NCBI GenBank assembly: GCA_016930645.1
Contig: JAFGGH010000098.1
Location: 1 to 64,000 of the forward strand
Length of the DNA stretch: 64,000 nt
DNA from: Sedimentisphaerales bacterium
GTDB lineage: Bacteria; Planctomycetota; Phycisphaerae; Sedimentisphaerales; Anaerobacaceae
Direction of reading: 5' to 3'
The position numbers and the translations under genes were made by a program. This document shows, piece after piece, positions 8,541-17,519 of this stretch (the stretch's first letter is position 1; each line of letters opens with the position of its first letter). The notes below the pieces were generated by a model. The model had not been told where the DNA came from and ran no database searches. It saw only the letters and a list, made by a program, of their open reading frames with translations.

Positions 8541-9802
8541 CAGTTTTTATTGAAAACATCGGTCATATTTTACTGCTGGTAATTCTTCTATGCTTCTCAG
8601 CGTTTTTTTCCGGCTCGGAGACGGCGTTTTTTAATCTTACCAAAAAGCAAATCAGCCAGTTGCGCCACAGCCGGCATAAATTCAGTACTCTTGCGGGACA
8701 CGTTGTGTCAAATCCACGTCAGTTATTAAGCTCGCTGCTTTTAGGCAATATGACGGTGAATGTTCTTTATTTTGCTACGTCGAGCTTGCTGATACTTCGC
8801 ATCGAAAAACAGGCCGGAGTTACGGTTGCGACGATTGCAGGTATTATGATATTTATTCTTTTGCTTATATGCGGGGAGATACTTCCGAAATCGATTTCCT
8901 ATTCCAGTTCCGTATCAATCAGTATAATCGCTGCCGCTCCGGCTTACGCACTTGTAAGCATATTGAAGCCGATAGTATCAGCCTTTCAGTTTCTGATTAT
9001 TACGCCTTTCCTGCGGCTGATGATGGGGCATATTCGGGAACCCAAACCTATGAGCACCGATGAATTTCAATCCCTGGCCGAGCAGATTAAACGCAGCGGC
9101 CTGATAACAGACGCCGAGAACAAGCTCCTTGCCGAGATATCCGAGCTGCATATTCTCAAGGTGCGGCACTGCCTTAAACCACGCGTCGATATATTGGCGT
9201 GCGAAATAAACGAAAGCACCGAGCAAATACGTGAAAAGATAGAACAGCACAAGCTGACTAAAATACCCGTTTATGAGCAAAGAATTGATAACATAATCGG
9301 CTTCATATATCTGCGTGATTTATTAACCAGGCCGAGCTCCAGGCCTGCGGATATCTATCAGGCTGCGTATTTTGTGCCCGAGCAGAAAAGTGTCGAATCT
9401 ATGGTCGAGCATTTTCGCAAAACAGGTACGGATACCGCAATAGTAGTTGACGAATATGGCGGTTTAGCAGGACAGATAAGTCTTGAAGACATTGCCGATG
9501 AGATATTTGGCCCAATCGAAGGCAGTGAGGAGATTGAACCGGTCGAACAGCTCGGGCCGATGGAATACCGGCTTGCAGGTTCCACAGCCGTTCATGAATG
9601 GGGCAAAAGTTTCGGCGTTAATTTCCCGCAGGCAAGATACTCGACGGTCGGCGGCTTAGTAACCGCCCTTTTGGGAAAAATTCCAAAGTCGGGTGATACA
9701 GCCCGGTTGGGCAATTTACTTTTTACGGTTGAGCGTGTGCAGAAAAACAGGATTATTACCGTGGTTCTAAAACTGGAGCCGTTAGCAAGTGACGTTAACT
9801 GA
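8537..9802 (+). CDS. CNNM/CorC-type membrane protein with CBS pair (DUF21)
   Basis: A 421-residue protein with the standard layout of the HlyC/CorC/CNNM family: a DUF21 membrane domain of about four segments (residues 1-150), two CBS domains (about 200-325) and a C-terminal CorC_HlyC domain (about 335-415). The DUF21 marker FSGSETAFF is present near residue 25. The family is linked to magnesium and cobalt efflux and was once labelled hemolysin. GTG at 8537 is used, overlapping the kinase stop by four bases, so expression is coupled. Confidence 0.9.
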   Translation: MTVFIENIGHILLLVILLCFSAFFSGSETAFFNLTKKQISQLRHSRHKFSTLAGHVVSNPRQLLSSLLLGNMTVNVLYFATSSLLILRIEKQAGVTVATIAGIMIFILLLICGEILPKSISYSSSVSISIIAAAPAYALVSILKPIVSAFQFLIITPFLRLMMGHIREPKPMSTDEFQSLAEQIKRSGLITDAENKLLAEISELHILKVRHCLKPRVDILACEINESTEQIREKIEQHKLTKIPVYEQRIDNIIGFIYLRDLLTRPSSRPADIYQAAYFVPEQKSVESMVEHFRKTGTDTAIVVDEYGGLAGQISLEDIADEIFGPIEGSEEIEPVEQLGPMEYRLAGSTAVHEWGKSFGVNFPQARYSTVGGLVTALLGKIPKSGDTARLGNLLFTVERVQKNRIITVVLKLEPLASDVN

Positions 9803-10796
9803 CATACTTCTTTTGTTACTGTTTTTTGTGTTTGTCCTGCTTGCCGGACTCTTTGCCGGGGCTGAGACAGGCGTTTATCAACTTAGCCGGTTACGGCTGA
9901 GACTGGGTGTCGAGCATAAGAAGTTTTCGTATGTGTTACTTAGCTCGGCACTGCACGATGGGGCAGGCTTGTTGATTTCGCTTCTTCTGGGGACGAATTT
10001 GTGTCATTATCTGGCGACAAGCTGTATGACTTATCTTGTCCTTGCCAATAAAGGAACTGAAGGCGGAGTGGCATTTATCGCGACATTGATAGCAACCCCG
10101 ATATTTTTTGTTTTTTCCGAGCTGATACCTAAAAACCTTTTTTACTACCGGGCCGACCAGATTACTCCAGCCGTGTCACCAGTAATATATCTTTTTGACA
10201 GGCTCACAAGAATAACGGGTCTTACATGGCTGTTAAAAGGGTTGAGTAAAATATCGTCAGGATTAAGATTGTCCCAGACGGCAATCAAAAGGACATCAGC
10301 TATAACAACAAGGATAGGTTTAGAGACGATACTGCGCCAGACAAGCGAAGAAGGCATATTGACCACTACGCAGGCGGAAATGATGAGGCGGCTGAGCCAT
10401 ATATCTTACCTGTCAATATCATCGTGTATGATAGGCCTGCCGCAGAGCCGCCTGGTTAATGTTAAATCTTCAAAAGCGGATTTACTAAAGATATGCGAGC
10501 AATACCCGTACACAAGATACCCTGTTTATGACGGCTGGGACAACAATATCATCGGTTATATCAATATCTACGAATGCCTGAGTCCCGGCATAGAGTTTTT
10601 TGGGCTTTATGATTTCCTGAAACCTATACACAAGCTGCCGGCCGATACCAGCGTTATGGACGCCATAGATTATATGCAGGAAAAAGGCGACAGAATTGTA
10701 TTAGTTACCACGACAGACCAAAAGGAAAAGCCTGTCGGGATTTTAACGATGAAGGATTTGGCAGAGGAACTTCTTGGTGAGCTTGCCGAATGGTAA
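9789..10796 (+). CDS. Second CNNM/CorC-type membrane protein with CBS domains
   Basis: A 335-residue paralogue of the previous gene. The DUF21 marker reads FAGAETGVYQL (about residue 22), membrane segments fill residues 1-150, and two CBS domains follow. It stops after the CBS pair and lacks the CorC_HlyC domain. GTG at 9789 overlaps the upstream gene by 14 bases. Paired DUF21 genes are a known arrangement and may form a heteromeric transporter or sensor (inference). Identity to the family is clear; the ion is not determined. Confidence 0.88.
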   Translation: MTLTDILLLLLFFVFVLLAGLFAGAETGVYQLSRLRLRLGVEHKKFSYVLLSSALHDGAGLLISLLLGTNLCHYLATSCMTYLVLANKGTEGGVAFIATLIATPIFFVFSELIPKNLFYYRADQITPAVSPVIYLFDRLTRITGLTWLLKGLSKISSGLRLSQTAIKRTSAITTRIGLETILRQTSEEGILTTTQAEMMRRLSHISYLSISSCMIGLPQSRLVNVKSSKADLLKICEQYPYTRYPVYDGWDNNIIGYINIYECLSPGIEFFGLYDFLKPIHKLPADTSVMDAIDYMQEKGDRIVLVTTTDQKEKPVGILTMKDLAEELLGELAEW

Positions 10797-12351
10797 AAAA
10801 GACGGTTTGAGCGATAAGAAAAAATCGTTTCTGAGTATCGCAGCGATTGCGGTGGTTATTCTGCTGCTATCTTTATTTATTTTCGCAAACAGTATGACCA
10901 AACCGCTTGGGCATGATGAGCACATGTATTGCACGGCGGGGTATATGACGGCAAAAGGCGAGCTGATATACAGAGACTTCAGTTATGCCGCTCATTTACC
11001 CTTGCACCCGCTGCTGCTTGGCGGTATATACAAACTGAGCGGAACAAGCTATTATCTTTTAGGCGGGCGGCTTTTATCAGTTGTCTTTGAAATTGGTATC
11101 CTGATTTGTATAGCCGGCATTTATAAAACAGTGATAAAAAATTCTATTTTTTGCGCAACATTTTTCGGTATCACGACGCTGGTTTTATACTGCTTTAATC
11201 CTATAGTTTATTTTGCCGCCGGTTTTGCATGGAACCACAGTATGGTCTTGTTTTGCATCTTACTGTCTTTATGGCTGTTTTTGAGCATCGATTTTTCAAA
11301 GTTATGTGCCCTTCGTTTGCTTATTACAGGCGGCCTGTCAGGTGTGGCTGCATTTACCAGGTCAACAACTGTTTTTATTCTGCTGCTTTTTCTTGTCGGA
11401 GTTTTCGTGTTCGCAGACGGAGGTGTAAGAAAAAAAATAATTAACACTTCATGGTTTATCGCGGGTGCGGGAATTTCCTCTTTGTGGCCTTTGTCGGTAA
11501 TCGTGCGGGCACCGGAGGCCTTCTGGCTCAATACGGTGAAGATACCGTCTCTAAAGGTCGAGTTCCTTTATGAGACGGGATTGGCAAATAATAAGCTCGC
11601 TCTTACGGTATTAGCACTACTTAGTCCGCCCTACCTGGCAATAGTAATAACAGGGTTGGTTGTTACAGCAAGCTTTTTACTCCAAAGGAAAAAAACAGAC
11701 GGTGATATTAAAAGGAAATCTGTTTTTTGCCTTGCTCTTACCGCCGTAATGTTTTTTATAGTGTTCATCCCCCCTACTATGTGGCTGCAGTATTGGTCGA
11801 TGCCGGTTGCCTTTATCCTTATAATTCCGGTTTATCCTTTATATATTTTAAGGGAGAGGATGATTAAGGAAGGACGGTCGGGCATATTGTTTCGCGCGGC
11901 ATTTTATTTTTTAATAGTCTGCGTTCTGCTTAGTTTTGTATACGGGCCGATAAGAGAATTTAAAAAAGTGTACACTGTTTTCGACAAATCCCGCTGGGCC
12001 GCATTGGAGATTCATAACATCTCTAAAGACATAGTGAAAAAGGCCGGCGGTAAACCTATATTAACGCTAAGCCCTCTATACGCTATCGAAGGAGGCGGTG
12101 AAATATATCCGCAGTTCAGCGCCGGGCCTTTCATTTACAGGGTCGCCGACAGGCTCAGCGATAAAGAAAAAGAAATAATGAATGCGGTCGGCTTTAGTGA
12201 TATCGAGGGACTGATTGAACGTCAAAGACCTGATGTCATAATTCTTGGGACAGAACCAAAGGAACTGGAAGAGCCGATTCTCAAGTGCCTTAAGGACCAA
12301 TGGCAGGTAAAGGGCTACGGCGCCAACGGCCCTGTAGCCTACTTTAGGTAA
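10777..12351 (+). CDS. GT-C fold glycosyltransferase (ArnT/GT39-like membrane protein)
   Basis: A 524-residue protein with about ten membrane segments and a soluble C-terminal part of about 120 residues. The first periplasmic loop carries GHDEHMY, the acidic motif of GT-C enzymes that use polyprenyl-phosphate sugars. The family transfers a sugar to lipid or protein on the outer face of the inner membrane. I use GTG at 10777 (AGAGGA eight bases upstream); TTG at 10774 is an alternative. The gene overlaps its upstream neighbour by 20 bases and ends a four-gene coupled operon. Acceptor and sugar are unknown. Confidence 0.8.
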   Translation: MSLPNGKKDGLSDKKKSFLSIAAIAVVILLLSLFIFANSMTKPLGHDEHMYCTAGYMTAKGELIYRDFSYAAHLPLHPLLLGGIYKLSGTSYYLLGGRLLSVVFEIGILICIAGIYKTVIKNSIFCATFFGITTLVLYCFNPIVYFAAGFAWNHSMVLFCILLSLWLFLSIDFSKLCALRLLITGGLSGVAAFTRSTTVFILLLFLVGVFVFADGGVRKKIINTSWFIAGAGISSLWPLSVIVRAPEAFWLNTVKIPSLKVEFLYETGLANNKLALTVLALLSPPYLAIVITGLVVTASFLLQRKKTDGDIKRKSVFCLALTAVMFFIVFIPPTMWLQYWSMPVAFILIIPVYPLYILRERMIKEGRSGILFRAAFYFLIVCVLLSFVYGPIREFKKVYTVFDKSRWAALEIHNISKDIVKKAGGKPILTLSPLYAIEGGGEIYPQFSAGPFIYRVADRLSDKEKEIMNAVGFSDIEGLIERQRPDVIILGTEPKELEEPILKCLKDQWQVKGYGANGPVAYFR

Positions 12352-12359
12352 ACAGTATC

Positions 12360-12376
12360 AACGACGAAAAGTCGTT
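12360..12376. terminator. Short hairpin between convergent genes
   Basis: AACGAC and GTCGTT pair around a GAAAA loop. The hairpin lies between the convergent glycosyltransferase and small secreted protein genes and touches the stop codon of the latter. A T-run is missing, so termination is only a possibility. Confidence 0.35.
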
Positions 12377-12648
12377 TAGCTTTCGGCTTTTCTTTCGTTG
12401 ATTTTTTCTTTGATGAATTTGCCTGCCTGGCAGCTAATGTCCTTAAAGAAATCGACACACCTGTGAAGCGACACATTGCAGCTTTGGGCAAATTCGTTGC
12501 TTTTGAGCGCCGAGAAGGACCAGCTTGTTTGTGTTTCTGTGCTTAAGGTGTCATTATCGGGGGCGGGGGCAAGGGTGTAAATCGCCGTCGCAAAACCGGC
12601 AAAATAAACAATCAGCAGCAGAATAAATTTACTTCTAAATCCGCGCAT
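12376..12648 (-). CDS. Small secreted or membrane-anchored protein, unknown
   Basis: A 90-residue protein with a basic N-terminus (MRGFRSK) and one hydrophobic segment at residues 8-25, which may be a signal peptide or anchor. The rest is a 60-residue domain with three cysteines (in SCNVSLHRC and ISCQAGK), which could form disulfides if exported. I do not recognise the family. GGGTGAT about six bases before the ATG supports the start. It is convergent with the glycosyltransferase. Confidence 0.65.
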   Translation of the reverse strand: MRGFRSKFILLLIVYFAGFATAIYTLAPAPDNDTLSTETQTSWSFSALKSNEFAQSCNVSLHRCVDFFKDISCQAGKFIKEKINERKAES

Positions 12649-12741
12649 AATTTCATCACCCTAAAAAAGTATGGTTTTCCTCTGTAAGGGCCTCTGTAAG
12701 TATCCACTAAAAATATAATAAATAATACCCGGGCGGCAAAT

Positions 12742-13866
12742 TTATTTATCAATTTTATCCAGGGCGTCCTTAAGCTCGGCTGCGACGATACCTACATCTT
12801 CGGCCGTAAGGTTGTTGTAGAAAGGTAGTGCTATTGTCCTGTGGCTGACGTGCTCGGTTATCGGAAAGTCCCCTTCTGAAAAGCCGAACTGCTCAACCAT
12901 AAAAGGCTGAAGGTGGGCCGGAGTGAAATAATTGCCGACCTGCACCCCCCCTACCCGCATCGATTCGAGTATCTCATTTCTGTCCTCGATTGTGTATCCG
13001 TCGGTAAGTCTGATAACGAATACGAACCAGTTAATATCACAGCCTGGCGGTTCTTTGGGAAGGATAATCCTGTCTTCATCGGCGAGAGCTTCCTGATATA
13101 AAGCGGCAGATGCTTTGCGCTTGGATTTGATTTCCTCGATGCGGCTAAGCTGAACGATGCCGATCGCACAGTTGATATCGCTCAGGCGGTAGTTATATCC
13201 GAGCATCTCGTGACCGAGCCAGCCGCTGTGTTTGCCCCTGCCCTGGTTACGAAGCGCGCAGCAATGGTCAGCAAGAGCATCATCATTGGTCAGAATTATG
13301 CCGCCTTCGCCGGTGGTAATCTGCTTGTTGGGGTAGAATGCGAATGTGCTCATTTTGCCGAAGGTACCTGCCATTTTGCCGTTGAGAGCCGAGCCTAAGG
13401 CCTCACAGCTATCTTCCAAAACAGAAATGTTATACTCATCGGCGATTTCACAAATCCTGTCAAAGCCAGCGGGACTGCCGAAGGCCTCGACGGGGATAAT
13501 AGCTTTAGTCTTATTGGTAATCGCCGCTTCGATTTTTTCAGGATTTATGTTGAGTATGTCAGGGTCAATATCTACAAAGACCGGCTTTGCCCCGACCATC
13601 ATCACCGAGTTGCTTGTAGCAATAAATGTAAATGGTGTTGTTATAACTTCATCTCCGGCACCGATTCCCATAGCCTGTAAGCAAAGATAAAGGGCGCTGG
13701 TGCCACTATTAACCGCGACCGCCCTTTTGATGCCGATATAGTCGGCAAAGGCCTGCTCGAATTCGCCTAATTTAGGCCCAAGCGACAGATTTGGTGTTTT
13801 CAGAACCTCTATCACCGCCTCAATTTCGGCGTCTGTTATATCAGGCCTGGATAAATGTACACGCAT
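12742..13866 (-). CDS. DegT/DnrJ/EryC1/StrS aminotransferase (nucleotide-sugar type)
   Basis: A 374-residue PLP enzyme that transaminates keto-sugars for surface polysaccharide synthesis. Motifs include NSGTSAL (cofactor phosphate binding), TPFTFIATSN, ED in VLEDSCEALGS, and the Schiff-base lysine in FYPNKQITTGEGG near residue 180. Length matches the family. I use ATG 13866, with GGAG about six bases upstream; ATG 13878 and TTG 13881 are in-frame alternatives. The substrate sugar cannot be told from the sequence. No other sugar-nucleotide gene is adjacent, although a GT-C transferase lies on the opposite strand nearby. Confidence 0.9.
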   Translation of the reverse strand: MRVHLSRPDITDAEIEAVIEVLKTPNLSLGPKLGEFEQAFADYIGIKRAVAVNSGTSALYLCLQAMGIGAGDEVITTPFTFIATSNSVMMVGAKPVFVDIDPDILNINPEKIEAAITNKTKAIIPVEAFGSPAGFDRICEIADEYNISVLEDSCEALGSALNGKMAGTFGKMSTFAFYPNKQITTGEGGIILTNDDALADHCCALRNQGRGKHSGWLGHEMLGYNYRLSDINCAIGIVQLSRIEEIKSKRKASAALYQEALADEDRIILPKEPPGCDINWFVFVIRLTDGYTIEDRNEILESMRVGGVQVGNYFTPAHLQPFMVEQFGFSEGDFPITEHVSHRTIALPFYNNLTAEDVGIVAAELKDALDKIDK

Positions 13867-13884
13867 CACGTTCTCCATCAAAAC

Positions 13885-13982
13885 TGGTTAATTGGTTCCC
13901 GCCTTCGCCAGCCTACTTCGCCGAAGTGGCTACGAAGGCTGAAAGGCTCCAGCGGGTAAAAATTGGTTAATTGGTTAATTTA
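13885..13982. repeat. GGTTAATT repeats flanking a composite palindrome
   Basis: GGTTAATTGG occurs at both ends of this stretch (near 13887-13896 and 13964-13974), with a further GGTTAATT at the right. Between them, CCCGC (13898-13902) and GCGGG (13952-13956) enclose smaller inverted pieces such as TTCGCCGAA. The same TTAATTGG words appear between glmM and serA (56316-56404), so this is probably a dispersed intergenic repeat. Confidence 0.5.
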
Positions 13983-14118
13983 TAAGATTCAGGCGAAAAC
14001 CCGATTTACTGTTTAACCAAGTATCCAAAGCAGGGATTTTAACGTTTTCCCAGGCCAAAGAAAAGAAATTTTATTATTGCCTTGGAGAATACAAAGAGGA
14101 TTAACACACTTTGCTTAC

Positions 14119-17100
14119 TCAGAAGTGCAGAATTTCATTGCTCCCTATCGATTTAATTCTATTGATCGCTGCATTAATCTCCTGCATTAATTCATGTGGT
14201 TCTATGCTCTCCGACATACGAACATACTCCAGCACAGAGTGAAGTTCCTGTATAGTATGCTGGTAGTCGAATATGTCTGTTCTGGATTTGGCCTTTTCAA
14301 ATAATTCTTTGCGTATATAGTTATAGGCTTTCTTGGGCAGAAGTTTACTTTCGCGTTCCGGCAGGTTAAAACACCCTGAACTACCATACCTTTCGTAAAA
14401 GTCTTCTACTGTCGGGAGTGCTGCACAAGAAAAAGCTCTCTCACGAATCTTTTGACTGCTCATCAGGTTGTTTATTAAATCAACGGCAAGGTCTTCATTT
14501 TCGGTCCCTTTCAGAATTCCAAGGTACCATTCACCCCAACAGGAAAAATGTTCTGGTTTGCAATTTTGTTCGATGTACCACGACAAAGATACGGGTATTG
14601 GCATGATATCAAGTTCGACATCATGACCAGGATTCCACACAAAATCCTGGCGGGCTCCTTCAACAGACCTTTTGAACGTCAGTATGTCTGTAAAAGTTGA
14701 ATACCAATGCCGGGCAAAAAGCCAATCGGATTCTGTCCCCGATTTATTTTTTTGTGGCGAAGCTGATGGGTATCTTTCGGCAAAAACCTCAGGCTCTAGG
14801 GAACAGTCTCGTGGAATTATTTCATTATTAAACATCAAATAGAGCAGATAATACGCTCGAAACAACTGCTCCAGCATCTCTTCTTTATTTTCTACCTCAT
14901 AATCCTGAAGAACTTTAAAGTTTTTGCCGCCACAGCTCCAGATAAACTCCAGCAGTGTGGCTGTAAATGTGTCAAATGTCTGGGTCTCAATAAGAAATTT
15001 ATATTCCCTTTTCAATTTCTCTTCTGCAATTTCACATAAGGCAATAACTTCCTCCCATGTCTGAGGCACATAACTTTTTTCTTTAAAACTACCGAATAAT
15101 TTTTCTATTGCCAGTGTAATATTTTTTTCTGGGATTTTCTTATTCTGCAATATAGTTTCTTCAATTTTACCCTCGATTTCTGAATGTTTTTTCCGGACTT
15201 TCTCTAAAAATTCATTTTTTTCAACCTTCTCTCTCAATGTATCCAATAAGTCTTTTCTATAAACTACAAAACTAATATTAGCATTATAAGGAACCGCAAA
15301 TACCTTATCTACTGCCCTGGAGCGATAAGGCCGGTGGTAAGGCCGATGAATAGGTCTGGTATCTTTTTGTTCTTTCGGGTCAAGTTCGGAAATTATCTTT
15401 GATTTTCTCTCGCCAAATAACCGCAGGTTCTCATCCTTAATAAGATGCAGCAATCCGCACTGCTCCTTCTCCTTATTCATATGCTTATAGGCCGATTTTA
15501 TTTTGTCTTTAAGCTGATTAATGCAGTCGTTTCTTCTCGATTGGCAAGCATCACACTTACAAAGAATGTTGTCGCTTACTATTTTATCTACGATTATATT
15601 TACACGCTCGTTAAGAATCTTTTCATTTTTGAGTGATTTTTTACTTAGGTTAAGTTCATTAATGTATTCAACGTATTCCCTGTGCGTTCTACCAACTATC
15701 TGCCAAAATCGTGCACGAACTTTTTCTTCATCTGTTTTTTTGCATGGCAGCATTGGCTTTTCGCTTAAATAGTTTATCAGGTCTATCCTTTGCCACAATT
15801 CGACATGCCAGTTCACCCAGTATGTGTCGAAGCTTGACAGATACATATCTGTTTGCTCCGGGATATGAAGAAACCTTCTTAGGCTCGTGAATACACTTTG
15901 CTGGCCGCTCCGGTCGAAAATCCGGAAATCAAGCGCTGGATATGAGTACATTTGTGATACGTCCCGCATAATAAAGGCTTCCCATTCGGTCCTTTGTGCC
16001 GCGTTTTCGGCATACAACATAATTTGCCCGTCTCCGGGATAGGTTTCGTGGAACTTTAATCCCTTTTTTTTGAGGATTTCATACGAACATCGTCGTGCCT
16101 GATTTGGCCCGTGTCTCGACTTAAGCACACGGCAGAAATATCTTTCTTCGAGTCTCTTACGACTGCCAAGGAACTCGCGTTCTTTGTATCGCTCAGGAAT
16201 ACCCATTCTGCGTTGTGACATTGCCGCCTCGTCGATTACAGGTTCTTTGGTTAACTGGATGTCTATGTCACAAAAGTAGCTCTCCGATGCTATACTTGCC
16301 GACTTGGGATTTAATAGGTCATGCTCCGCAATAAACATAGTAACCGCATCTTTGTAATAATCCTGCGATGTATCACAAATGATATTTAAGGCCTCACGAA
16401 TATCTTTAGATGGGTACTTTCCGAGAAGAGCCTTCAACACAATGTCAGCGAAAATATTAAGGGAATCTATAACAATTAAAGTTTTCTTGCCTTCTGAAGT
16501 TTTCTTATCTTCTTCTTTTTTTGTATTATTGGAGTTAAATAATTTGGCCAATGCACATAGTATTTTTTCCTTAATGAGATTAGTAAAATCGTTAAGGATA
16601 GCAGTAATCTTTGAAGTTCGGCTAAGTTTTTTCCTTTTTTCCTTTTTTATAATGTTAGCGATAAATCTGGCCAGTATTTTTTTCTTAAATCTCCGTGTTT
16701 TCAGAAGCTCTGGAACAAAGAGCCCATAGATAAAGATAGAAATCGTAACAGCTACCGCAATAACGATGCCAGCTATCAGACCAACCAACGTGATAAAGAT
16801 GCCAGCTATTATAAGCTCTATTATAATCTTCTTAAAAAGAGTTTTTTGTAATTCCCTTTCGACATCCTCTCGCTTGATTTTGAAGAAGTGAGGTAAATCT
16901 GGTATATCTGGTATATATTTAGATACTTCTCCATACGATTTTTTGAAATGCTCTATTACTTCATCCGGGTCTTTCTCCAATGAGATGAAGACTGCCTCCT
17001 GTTTTTTATCATCAGGCTTGCCCTTACTCGCAATTTCCAAAAAATTGTTAATAATTTGCAAAGCCAGTGTAGTTTTCCCTGATCCTGGCGCACCGCGTAA

Positions 17101-17205
17101 TAAAACGGTGCTTTTTGCAGGCATTCCACCACCAAGCATTTTGTCTAAAGCGTCAATTCCAGTTTTGATAGTAGCTTCATTCTTACTCTGGCTTTTAGTT
17201 CCCAT
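14119..17205 (-). CDS. KaiC-like ATPase with membrane hairpin and solute-binding-protein-like C-terminus
   Basis: A 1028-residue chimera. Residues 13-110 open a KaiC/RecA-like ATPase (TGIDALDKMLGGG, Walker A GAPGSGKTT at 38-46). Two hydrophobic segments (about 127-167) and a basic/charged linker interrupt it before Walker B LIVIDS (243-248). KaiC-like sequence ends near 389 (RVLKSRHGPNQARR). From about 410 to 1000 the pattern resembles extracellular solute-binding proteins of sugar ABC transporters: FDTYWVNWHVELW (459-471), VFAVPYNANISFVVYRKDLL (635-654), TWEEVIALC and TQTFDTFTATLLEFIWSCGG (741-760). A cysteine cluster CKCDACQ-x5-C lies at 549-561. ATG 17205 has GAGG six bases upstream. The gene stands alone and looks AT-richer than its neighbours. 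No transport partner is present, so the binding domain may be a cytoplasmic sensor (inference). Confidence 0.8.
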   Translation of the reverse strand: MGTKSQSKNEATIKTGIDALDKMLGGGMPAKSTVLLRGAPGSGKTTLALQIINNFLEIASKGKPDDKKQEAVFISLEKDPDEVIEHFKKSYGEVSKYIPDIPDLPHFFKIKREDVERELQKTLFKKIIIELIIAGIFITLVGLIAGIVIAVAVTISIFIYGLFVPELLKTRRFKKKILARFIANIIKKEKRKKLSRTSKITAILNDFTNLIKEKILCALAKLFNSNNTKKEEDKKTSEGKKTLIVIDSLNIFADIVLKALLGKYPSKDIREALNIICDTSQDYYKDAVTMFIAEHDLLNPKSASIASESYFCDIDIQLTKEPVIDEAAMSQRRMGIPERYKEREFLGSRKRLEERYFCRVLKSRHGPNQARRCSYEILKKKGLKFHETYPGDGQIMLYAENAAQRTEWEAFIMRDVSQMYSYPALDFRIFDRSGQQSVFTSLRRFLHIPEQTDMYLSSFDTYWVNWHVELWQRIDLINYLSEKPMLPCKKTDEEKVRARFWQIVGRTHREYVEYINELNLSKKSLKNEKILNERVNIIVDKIVSDNILCKCDACQSRRNDCINQLKDKIKSAYKHMNKEKEQCGLLHLIKDENLRLFGERKSKIISELDPKEQKDTRPIHRPYHRPYRSRAVDKVFAVPYNANISFVVYRKDLLDTLREKVEKNEFLEKVRKKHSEIEGKIEETILQNKKIPEKNITLAIEKLFGSFKEKSYVPQTWEEVIALCEIAEEKLKREYKFLIETQTFDTFTATLLEFIWSCGGKNFKVLQDYEVENKEEMLEQLFRAYYLLYLMFNNEIIPRDCSLEPEVFAERYPSASPQKNKSGTESDWLFARHWYSTFTDILTFKRSVEGARQDFVWNPGHDVELDIMPIPVSLSWYIEQNCKPEHFSCWGEWYLGILKGTENEDLAVDLINNLMSSQKIRERAFSCAALPTVEDFYERYGSSGCFNLPERESKLLPKKAYNYIRKELFEKAKSRTDIFDYQHTIQELHSVLEYVRMSESIEPHELMQEINAAINRIKSIGSNEILHF

Positions 17206-17519
17206 TTTGAACCTCGCTTCATAAGATTAATTTCCTGTTACTATTAAAATGATTGGTATCATATGTTTATAGCTTAAAAATCCCCTGTTCTCAAGGAAAT
17301 TAATCAAAGTCTAAAAGCTCCCAACAAGTGCGGGATATTCCGGTTATTCCGAATAAAGGGGATTTAAGGCCAACCGCTTTGCTTACCGGACGTATGTATA
17401 AATAAAGGCTAAAGGGTCTGAAAGTAAGAATTGTTAGTTAACAAGCTGCCAAATCCTGTCGAAAAAGGCTATGCGGGTTGTTTGGAGGATTTTGAAAGAG
17501 GCCAGGGATTAGGCAGCTA
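17206..17519. other. Divergent intergenic region
   Basis: This 314-bp region separates the minus-strand KaiC-like gene from the plus-strand HTH/pseudo-receiver gene. I see a possible minus-strand promoter (17266-17294) and no open frame or strong hairpin. Promoters for both genes must lie here. Confidence 0.5.
17266..17294 (-). promoter_or_regulatory. Possible promoter of the KaiC-like gene
   Basis: On the minus strand, TTGAGA (17294-17289) and TATAAA (17271-17266) are separated by 17 bases. They lie about 60 bases upstream of the ATG at 17205. Confidence 0.4.

Noticed and set aside
16743-16764. Sigma-54-like element on the minus strand (TGGCATCGTTATTGCG)
   Set aside because: It matches the consensus but lies inside the membrane-hairpin coding part of the KaiC-like gene, so chance is more likely.
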